A DNA stretch of 50,269 nt from Paenibacillus mellifer. Lineage in GTDB: Bacteria; Bacillota; Bacilli; Paenibacillales; Paenibacillaceae. This document shows positions 45,387-50,269 of this stretch, piece after piece. The stretch covers positions 1 through 50,269 of the forward strand of contig NZ_JALPRK010000031.1 in assembly GCF_023195895.1 (NCBI RefSeq). Direction: 5' to 3'. The notes below the pieces were generated by a model. The model was not told the origin of the DNA. It saw nothing but the letters and a program-made list of their open reading frames with translations, and made no database searches. The translations under genes were made by a program, and so were the position numbers. How positions within the stretch are numbered: the first letter of the stretch is position 1; each line of letters opens with the position of its first letter.

Positions 45387-46172
45387 TTAACTCGATTTCC
45401 ATTCATCCCGCAAGTAACCCCGTATCTCGGCAACATACTGATGAAATTCATCGGTGTCCTCGATCTGGGCACGCCTTGGCCTTGGCAAACCAATATCAAT
45501 GACCGCCGCTACGCGCCCCGGCCTGGCCGACATCACCACCACCTTGTCGGACAATAAAACAGCTTCCCTCAAACTGTGCGTCACAAACAACACCGTTTTC
45601 TGATGCGACTCCCAGATATCCAGCAATTGATAGCTAATTTTCTCCCGCGTGATCTCATCCAACGCGGAAAAAGGCTCATCCATGAGGAGAATAGGCGCTC
45701 CCGAGCCGAACGCCCTGGCGATCCCTACCCTTTGTTGCATGCCCCCGGACAATTCCTTCGCGTAGGCGTTCACGAAATCCCCTAGCCCGACGGATTTCAG
45801 CAGCTCCACGGGGTCCTCTCTTTCTACCAGCTTAGCGGCGGAGTTTCCCCTTACGTTCACCTCAAACGGAAGATTCATGTTCTCTAGGACGGTCCGCCAA
45901 GGAAACAAGGCCGGGGATTGAGGAACGAAACCGAACTGCTTCCGGCTCTGCGCTTCGAGCGGGCTCAATCCCCCGATCGTAACCTCGCCCCGGTCTACGT
46001 CGGCAAGTCCGCCTACGATGCGGAGCAGGGTTGACTTGCCGCATCCGCTTGGGCCGATCAGGCTGACGAACGTGCCCTGTGCCAACTCCAGATGAATGTC
46101 CCTAAGCGCTTCGGTCATGTGCCCTCGACGCTTAAACCATTTACTGACCTCGCTCACCTTGATGTAAGTCAA
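45387..46172 (-). CDS. ABC transporter ATPase (SsuB/TauB-like)
   Basis: A 261-residue ATPase. Walker A GPSGCGKST (40-48), Q-loop FVPQSPALFPW, signature LSGGMQQR (141-148), Walker B ILLMDE with catalytic Glu166 and the switch His in FVTHS are all intact. It powers import by the neighbouring permease and binding protein. The start is TTG at 46172 (no earlier in-frame start, stop codon just before), with GGTGAT five bases upstream. It is the first gene of the ten-gene cluster, behind the promoter at 46246-46274. Confidence 0.93.
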   Translation of the reverse strand: MTYIKVSEVSKWFKRRGHMTEALRDIHLELAQGTFVSLIGPSGCGKSTLLRIVGGLADVDRGEVTIGGLSPLEAQSRKQFGFVPQSPALFPWRTVLENMNLPFEVNVRGNSAAKLVEREDPVELLKSVGLGDFVNAYAKELSGGMQQRVGIARAFGSGAPILLMDEPFSALDEITREKISYQLLDIWESHQKTVLFVTHSLREAVLLSDKVVVMSARPGRVAAVIDIGLPRPRRAQIEDTDEFHQYVAEIRGYLRDEWKSS

Positions 46173-46194
46173 TCCTCATCACCACACTATGCAT

Positions 46195-46210
46195 TTAATT
46201 GGTTGATTAA
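46195..46210. promoter_or_regulatory. Operator-like palindrome, site 1
   Basis: TTAATTGGTTGATTAA is a 5-6-5 palindrome (TTAAT-N6-ATTAA). It lies in the leader of the catabolic cluster, 23 bases before the TTG start of the ATPase gene. It matches the complement of site 3 at 13 of 16 positions. Confidence 0.55.
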
Positions 46211-46228
46211 AAATAATTAACTATCTAT

Positions 46229-46244
46229 TTAATTTGTTATTCAA
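46229..46244. promoter_or_regulatory. Operator-like motif, site 2, at the transcript start
   Basis: TTAATTTGTTATTCAA matches the complement of site 3 (TTAATTTGTTAATTAA) at 14 of 16 positions. It sits directly downstream of the -10 hexamer on the minus strand, covering the expected transcript start, the classic place for a repressor. Confidence 0.55.
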
Positions 46245-46245
46245 A

Positions 46246-46274
46246 ATAGTAGCACCGTCCAACCTTTGTGTCAA
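46246..46274 (-). promoter_or_regulatory. Sigma-A promoter of the ten-gene catabolic cluster
   Basis: On the minus strand TTGACA (complement 46269-46274), a 17-base spacer and TACTAT (complement 46246-46251) form a near-consensus vegetative promoter. It lies about 74 bases before the first gene. Such strength implies control by a repressor, and site 2 overlaps the start. Confidence 0.8.
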
Positions 46275-46410
46275 CTTATATTACAGAGAAATAATTATTT
46301 TTGATATTTCTTTAAAATAATGGTCAATTTTCTCGTCTTAATGTTAGATATAATGACATTATTATCATTATTCAACTATTAATCACTTTCAAATTCGGAT
46401 TTATGTTATG

Positions 46411-46426
46411 TTAATTAACAAATTAA
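46411..46426. promoter_or_regulatory. Operator-like palindrome, site 3
   Basis: TTAATTAACAAATTAA is again TTAAT-N6-ATTAA. It is followed by TCAACC, so that GGTTGATTAA occurs on the minus strand as it does on the plus strand in site 1. It lies about 140 bases upstream of the -35 and could allow looping with sites 1 and 2. Confidence 0.45.
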
Positions 46427-46450
46427 TCAACCCTGTTCACCTGACTCTAA

Positions 46451-46491
46451 ACAAAAAACACCGTTCTACCGATGTGGTAGGGAACGGTGTT
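46451..46491 (-). terminator. Terminator of the pspA-like operon
   Basis: The stem AACACCGTTC (46457-46466) with GAACGGTGTT (46482-46491) is extended by TACC with GGTA around a GATGT loop, with two bulged G. On the minus strand a run of T follows. It ends the four-gene operon whose last stop is at 46526. Confidence 0.92.
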
Positions 46492-46525
46492 TTCCTTATG
46501 ACTTAATGAATGGAACAGAATGCTC

Positions 46526-47560
46526 TTACGCCAACTTCTGCCCGCAATTCGGGCAGAAGTTCGCGCCTTCGTTCTTCGCCCCGCAGTTCGGGCAGAAGTT
46601 AGGGCGCTTGGCGCCCGTTTCGCCGGCCGAAGGCCCCGAAGGATGCGGCGGCTGACTCGTCCCCGAGCTCGGTGACTGCGGTTGCGAATGCGAATGATCC
46701 TTCCCCTGGCCCGGTTCCGGGTTCAGATTCTTCATCATTTCCTTGGCCAGGTTCATCCCCATCATCATGCCCGCCATGTCTGAAGCGGCCCCGCCGCCTT
46801 GCACCTTGCCCGAGGCGAGGCCGTCGGTCATGCTGACTTGCTGGTATTTCGACAGATTGCCGATCATTTCATGCGACGCGGTCTTGGTGATCATGTCCTG
46901 GATTTCCTTCGGATAACTGAAGCTCATCACTTGGAAGCCCGTAATCCCCAAACCGTCGTCCATCACCTGCATATCGAGATCTTCTTTAATGCCGCGTGCG
47001 ATATCCACAGCGTTGGCCTGCAGATTAAACATGTCTTTGCCTTCTCGGCTAATCCACTTCATCAGCAATTGGTCGAGTACGGAGGTAATACGAAGTCTAA
47101 CGTCCTCCACCAAATAACTTTGCTTGACCCCCGCAACCTTATCAATTAACGTCACGTAGTCATTGACCTTGAAATTAAACGTGCCGTTCGCGCGAATCGG
47201 CATCCCGCCAGGGAGCTGGGGCGTCGGAATCAACACGGGATTTTGCGTGCCCCATCGGACGGTAAACTCCTTCGTGTTTACGAACAACACCTCAACCCGC
47301 ATGCCGCTGTTGAAGCCGAACTTAAACCTCTTCAGCGTGGACAGGAACGGCACGATCTCCGAAGCAACGTTATATTCGCCTTCCTCCTTGAAAATCCCCT
47401 CGATTTTCCCATTATTGATGAAGATGGCATCCTGCCCCGAGCGAATGATCAGCTTACTCCCTTTTTTGATCTCCCGGTTACTCCATTTCCAGAAAATCAT
47501 ATCATCCCGGAACTCTTCCCATTCCACGACATTGGCAAATTGGCTCTTAAAAAAACTCAT
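46526..47560 (-). CDS. SPFH-domain protein with C-terminal zinc ribbon (YdjI-like)
   Basis: A 344-residue protein. Residues about 30-245 form an SPFH/virion-core-type domain (IKKGSKLIIRSGQDAIFINNGKIEG at its start), followed by a Met/Gly-rich segment (DMAGMMMGMNLAKEMM) and a Pro/Ser/His-rich linker. The last 25 residues are a zinc ribbon with two CPNCG knuckles. B. subtilis YdjI has this plan and lies in a pspA (ydjF) operon in the same order. SPFH proteins scaffold membrane microdomains, and YdjI recruits or needs PspA at stressed membrane. It is the last gene of the operon, 20 bases after the TPM gene. Confidence 0.92.
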   Translation of the reverse strand: MSFFKSQFANVVEWEEFRDDMIFWKWSNREIKKGSKLIIRSGQDAIFINNGKIEGIFKEEGEYNVASEIVPFLSTLKRFKFGFNSGMRVEVLFVNTKEFTVRWGTQNPVLIPTPQLPGGMPIRANGTFNFKVNDYVTLIDKVAGVKQSYLVEDVRLRITSVLDQLLMKWISREGKDMFNLQANAVDIARGIKEDLDMQVMDDGLGITGFQVMSFSYPKEIQDMITKTASHEMIGNLSKYQQVSMTDGLASGKVQGGGAASDMAGMMMGMNLAKEMMKNLNPEPGQGKDHSHSQPQSPSSGTSQPPHPSGPSAGETGAKRPNFCPNCGAKNEGANFCPNCGQKLA

Positions 47561-47580
47561 AGGTTACCCTGCCCCTTCCG

Positions 47581-48384
47581 TTAAAATGATCCCCGGCTCC
47601 CGCTATGCGAGTGTCCGCCGCTGGTCGTGCCGCCGCCACCTCCACCGCTGCCACCGCCTCCACTGCTGTTGTTGCTCTCGATCTTCGTTTTCGTGACGGT
47701 CGTTCGAAGATATTTGTCTTGCCGACTAATGACGCCGGAGTCCCCCGAGTCCTCATAGGTGCGGCTGTTCACCGTGACCCTGCCGCCGCTGCGGAACGCC
47801 ATCACCACGACGACCAGCGCCCCGATGACCAGCGCGATCACAAGCTGGATGGTAGTATCAAACAGGAGATTATCCGGATTGACCCCAGGTCGGAACCCCA
47901 TATACCGGTAGGAAGTCCGTATGTACTCTGCGAAGGCGCCATGATAATCACCTGCGGTTAACATCGGGGCGATCTTGTTGCGTATTTTGTCCAAACGGCT
48001 GTCATCCAGGTATTTCTCACCTTTATAGAAACCCGCCAAATATAAATCCCGATTACGCATTTCCAACGTCAAAATCACGGCATTGCCATGGGCTTTATCG
48101 TACCCCGGAGCCCGCTCGTCGTAGAAATCCTCCGTCAACTTGACGACGTCCTCATCTTCGGGATTATCCGTCGTAAAAACGATAAAGTCCGTCTCCCGCT
48201 TCGGCCCATATTCATTAGCTAATGCGTTCAAGTCCTCGATATATTCCGGATTCAGGATATCGGCTTCGTCGTAAATCAGCTTCTTCTCGGAAGGTGTTTG
48301 TTCCGCCCAAGCCGTCAACGGAGTCAGCATCCATAGTGCGATCAGCGTTAGCAACAAATACGTGGTTACCCCGCGCTTGTTCAT
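47581..48384 (-). CDS. TPM-domain membrane protein (YdjH-like)
   Basis: A 267-residue protein from ATG 48384. A signal peptide (about 1-27, ending AWA) leads to a TPM_phosphatase-like domain (about 35-165; YDEADILNPEYIEDLNALANEYG). One membrane segment follows at about 188-208 (LVIALVIGALVVVVMAF). The cytosolic tail ends in a Ser/Gly-rich low-complexity region with SGGGGSGGGGGG-type runs and a His/Ser end. YdjH of B. subtilis is the closest known plan. The start ATG overlaps the upstream stop (ATGA), so translation is coupled. Confidence 0.9.
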   Translation of the reverse strand: MNKRGVTTYLLLTLIALWMLTPLTAWAEQTPSEKKLIYDEADILNPEYIEDLNALANEYGPKRETDFIVFTTDNPEDEDVVKLTEDFYDERAPGYDKAHGNAVILTLEMRNRDLYLAGFYKGEKYLDDSRLDKIRNKIAPMLTAGDYHGAFAEYIRTSYRYMGFRPGVNPDNLLFDTTIQLVIALVIGALVVVVMAFRSGGRVTVNSRTYEDSGDSGVISRQDKYLRTTVTKTKIESNNSSGGGGSGGGGGGTTSGGHSHSGSRGSF

Positions 48385-49412
48385 ATGAAGCCGCCTCCCA
48401 ACATCCAGGCCACGATTTTGAGCCCCAGGAAAGATAGGGCCGACACGCCGGCGAACCAGGCCGTTATTTTCCCCTTGCTTAACGGTGGTTTCCCAACAAC
48501 TTTCCCCGTCTGGCCGTTCATAGCAAACGTGTATTGTTTCCCCTTGTAGTTGTAATAAACCATCCACACCGGCAGCAGCGTATAATGGGCCTGCTTGACG
48601 GTCGTATCGATCTGTTTCTCGGCATAACTTACCGTAGCATATTCATTAACAGTCGAAGAGATATAGGATTCGATATAAGGCATGGTTTTCTCCCGGGCTC
48701 TCGGGGTGAGTTTCTCGCTGTTATAGTTGTACTTTTCGGCGATATATCCTGCGAGATAAGGCGTCTTAAACGTCTTCAATTGTTCGTAAGGAAAAGGCTC
48801 CAGCTTATCCATCAGCTGATCGTCCATCTTCGCCGAAGCATCGATCGGCAACCGTACATAATGGAGCCGAATTTTCCGGTAGAACTCATAATAATCCGTT
48901 TCTGTGTATTGGTAATCGCCTCTCCGATAGCTTCTCACCTGAGTCCCTTGTCCGCGGACATCCACATTACTCAGCAAATCGTACAGCCAGAACGGCACGT
49001 ACATCCCGGTGATGTTCTGGATGCGGTCCGCGGTCATGAAGCCGCGGGGCGTGAGCAGCCCTTTCCGACACCACTTCTTGAAGGCCGCCACCGCCTCTTC
49101 CTTGCTGATCGCAAAAGGGATCACCTGCTGCGGAGCCAGCTTCCCGGTCAGACGATCGCTCAGCACCACGGCGGACCCGCAGAAGCTGCAGGTCGTCGCA
49201 CTGGTCTCCGGCTCCGTCACGATGACCGCGCCGCAGCTTTCGCAATGGTACTCCCGGACCTCGTCCTCCGCGAATACCTGCTGCTTGAGCGGGTCGGGAA
49301 TTTGCTCGATATTGTCTTTGCGGCCGCAGCTCGGGCAAGACAGCATGCCCGTCGTACTGTCAAACGTCATGCCGCTGCCGCAGCTCGGACATTTGTATTC
49401 AATGACCGGCAA
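48381..49412 (-). CDS. Double zinc-ribbon membrane protein (YdjG-like)
   Basis: About 343 residues. Two N-terminal zinc ribbons (CPSC...CPSC and CESC...CSFC, about 9-80) are followed by a long globular part and one or two membrane segments at the very end (WFAGVSALSFLGLKIVAWM). B. subtilis YdjG has this form. The start is probably TTG at 49412, because GGAGGTGA lies five bases upstream. ATG 49427 is an alternative with a poor ribosome site. It follows the pspA-like gene by about 30 bases and overlaps the TPM gene by four. Confidence 0.88.
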   Translation of the reverse strand: MPVIEYKCPSCGSGMTFDSTTGMLSCPSCGRKDNIEQIPDPLKQQVFAEDEVREYHCESCGAVIVTEPETSATTCSFCGSAVVLSDRLTGKLAPQQVIPFAISKEEAVAAFKKWCRKGLLTPRGFMTADRIQNITGMYVPFWLYDLLSNVDVRGQGTQVRSYRRGDYQYTETDYYEFYRKIRLHYVRLPIDASAKMDDQLMDKLEPFPYEQLKTFKTPYLAGYIAEKYNYNSEKLTPRAREKTMPYIESYISSTVNEYATVSYAEKQIDTTVKQAHYTLLPVWMVYYNYKGKQYTFAMNGQTGKVVGKPPLSKGKITAWFAGVSALSFLGLKIVAWMLGGGFI

Positions 49413-49443
49413 ATCGTTCACCTCCATCCATCCGAATCAGAGT

Positions 49444-50148
49444 TCAGGAATTTTGCTTGTTTATTTTCGCTTTCAGCGCCGTGAGTTCGTCTTCAGGTTT
49501 AGAAACCGGAGGTGTACCCAGCTTCTCCTCAACGGTGGCGTTGTAGCCCTTCTCCAGCTCTGCGAAAATGGCGTCCAGATCGTCTTCCTGCGAACCGGCT
49601 CGCAGCTCGGCCAAAGCCAGCGCTTCGTTCAGCGCTTGATCGGCCTTGGCTTCCAGCTCGCGAAGAGCCGCTTCCGATCCGCCGGATGCCTGTGCCCGGC
49701 TCAGCGCTTCGGCCTCAACGAGCTTGCTCTTCAGTTCGGCTTGCCGTGCCTCCAGCGCCTGCAGATCGGAGACAAGCTTATCCTGCATCCGCTTCACTTT
49801 GGACGAATTATACGCCGCCTGCTCGTAGGCCGTCTGCAGTCCATTCAGCCGCTCCGCCTGCTTCGCCTTCCGCTCCAGAAACTTCAGCGCGGAAGACTCG
49901 TCGCCCGATTCCACCGCTTTCTCCGCATACCGCTGCAGCTTCCGAACCTCCTCGGCGCATTCATCCAGCGCGCGCTTCGCCCGGTCTTCCTCCGCCTGCA
50001 CCGCCGTCGCCTCCGCCTTCACTTGCCCTGCATCCAGTCTCAATTGGCGCATGTAAGCATCCACCGCCGCCGCCGGATCTGGTGAACTCTTCAATAATGC
50101 CGAGAGGTTGGACCGCATCACGTCCCGAAACCTCGCTAAGATTCCCAC
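49444..50148 (-). CDS. pspA: PspA/IM30 family membrane-stress protein (YdjF-like)
   Basis: A 234-residue PspA/Vipp1-family protein, almost entirely coiled coil (about 25-200), starting with the typical amphipathic GILARFRDVMRSNLSALL. These proteins form rings on damaged membranes (ESCRT-III-like) and limit proton leakage. The start is GTG at 50148, with AAGGAGGG eight bases upstream; it gives the standard family N-terminus. The ATG at 50175 would add nine atypical residues and no ribosome site. It is the first gene of a four-gene operon, preceded by a sigma-W-like promoter. Confidence 0.95.
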   Translation of the reverse strand: MGILARFRDVMRSNLSALLKSSPDPAAAVDAYMRQLRLDAGQVKAEATAVQAEEDRAKRALDECAEEVRKLQRYAEKAVESGDESSALKFLERKAKQAERLNGLQTAYEQAAYNSSKVKRMQDKLVSDLQALEARQAELKSKLVEAEALSRAQASGGSEAALRELEAKADQALNEALALAELRAGSQEDDLDAIFAELEKGYNATVEEKLGTPPVSKPEDELTALKAKINKQNS

Positions 50149-50184
50149 TTCTCGTCCCTCCTTCAGATCCATCATTTACTTAAT

Positions 50185-50213
50185 AATACCTCAAATCCAA
50201 TCCGTTGGTTTCA
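50185..50213 (-). promoter_or_regulatory. ECF (sigma-W-like) promoter of the pspA-like operon
   Basis: On the minus strand TGAAAC (complement 50208-50213) is followed after 17 bases by GGTATT (complement 50185-50190). Sigma-W promoters are TGAAAC-N16/17-CGTA, so there is one mismatch in the -10. The B. subtilis ydjF operon is a known sigma-W target, which fits. The expected start is about 30 bases before the GTG. Confidence 0.6.
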
Positions 50214-50245
50214 TCACCCCATCATCACAAGCGGTGGATCGCAAA

Positions 50246-50269
50246 AAGAAAAACGCCCCTAAAGGGGCG
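50246..50269 (-). terminator. Terminator of a minus-strand gene right of the window
   Basis: A stem CGCCCC (50254-50259) with GGGGCG (50264-50269) and a TAAA loop is followed on the minus strand by TTTTTCTTTTT. It should end a minus-strand gene outside the window, and may be longer beyond the edge. Confidence 0.8.

Larger units (their letters stand above)
46173..46456. other. AT-rich upstream region of the catabolic cluster
   Basis: No gene is visible in this AT-rich stretch, which contrasts with the GC-rich genes around it. It holds one near-consensus minus-strand promoter, three 16-bp palindromic motifs and, at 46457-46491, the terminator of the other flanking operon. Between 46280 and 46400 there is only AT-rich sequence without clear structure. 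Confidence 0.6.

Noticed and set aside
46173..46250. Thiamine or FMN riboswitch before the ABC transporter
   Set aside because: The leader is only about 65 bases and AT-rich. No conserved thiamine-box or RFN element bases are present.
1..50269. rRNA, tRNA, CRISPR, prophage or insertion sequence
   Set aside because: No tandem repeat-spacer pattern, transposase or integrase frame, tRNA cloverleaf or rRNA-like sequence was seen in reading both strands.

Overview
The window looks like a piece of chromosome from an endospore-forming Firmicute, most likely Paenibacillus or a close relative. The support is a GerA-type germinant receptor operon, strong AGGAGG-type ribosome binding sites, frequent TTG and GTG starts, sigma-A, sigma-D and ECF-like promoters, and a fairly high GC content by eye. 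No rRNA, tRNA, CRISPR array, transposase, integrase or phage gene was seen. The left edge holds the terminator of a plus-strand gene lying outside the window. The right edge holds the terminator of a minus-strand gene lying outside it.

Positions 1-15.7 kb: a threonine-aldolase-like PLP enzyme coupled to a YedF/DsrE-like protein; four methyl-accepting chemotaxis proteins (1612-3330, 3541-4821, 8028-9761, 12745-14847), two with sigma-D-like promoters; an SDR oxidoreductase; a divergent LysR regulator and YeiH-family exporter pair; a P2A calcium-type ATPase; and uridine kinase. Positions 15.7-28.6 kb: a PadR/DUF2812 pair with a palindromic operator, a gerA-type AA/AC/AB operon, a heterodimeric multidrug ABC exporter with one degenerate ATP site, an SGNH hydrolase, a DUF378 protein, a glycine-rich basic protein, an arginine-deiminase-fold enzyme, a tiny membrane protein and an AraC/GyrI-like regulator.

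Positions 28.6-36.3 kb: fermentation genes pflA and pflB on the minus strand, divergent from adhE. A 17-bp palindrome and a 13-codon ORF with a perfect Shine-Dalgarno lie between them. An EamA-type transporter, a 133-bp imperfect inverted repeat and mscL follow.

Positions 36.4-46.2 kb: ten minus-strand genes that look like one transcription unit. In transcription order they are a NitT/TauT/ThiY-like ABC transporter (ATPase, permease, lipoprotein), a RutA-like flavin monooxygenase, a RutB-like isochorismatase-fold hydrolase, an M20-family amidohydrolase with unusual active-site residues, a RutF-like flavin reductase, an SsuE-like FMN reductase, a TetR regulator with an extra flavodoxin-like C-terminal domain, and a DHA2 MFS exporter. 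A near-consensus sigma-A promoter with three copies of a 16-bp palindromic motif precedes the cluster. This is the best candidate for an undescribed system: uptake and oxidative ring or amide opening of an unknown nitrogen compound, sensed by the TetR fusion.

Positions 46.5-50.2 kb: a four-gene membrane-stress operon like B. subtilis ydjFGHI (PspA, zinc-ribbon membrane protein, TPM-domain protein, SPFH protein with a zinc ribbon), preceded by a sigma-W/ECF-like promoter and closed by a strong terminator.
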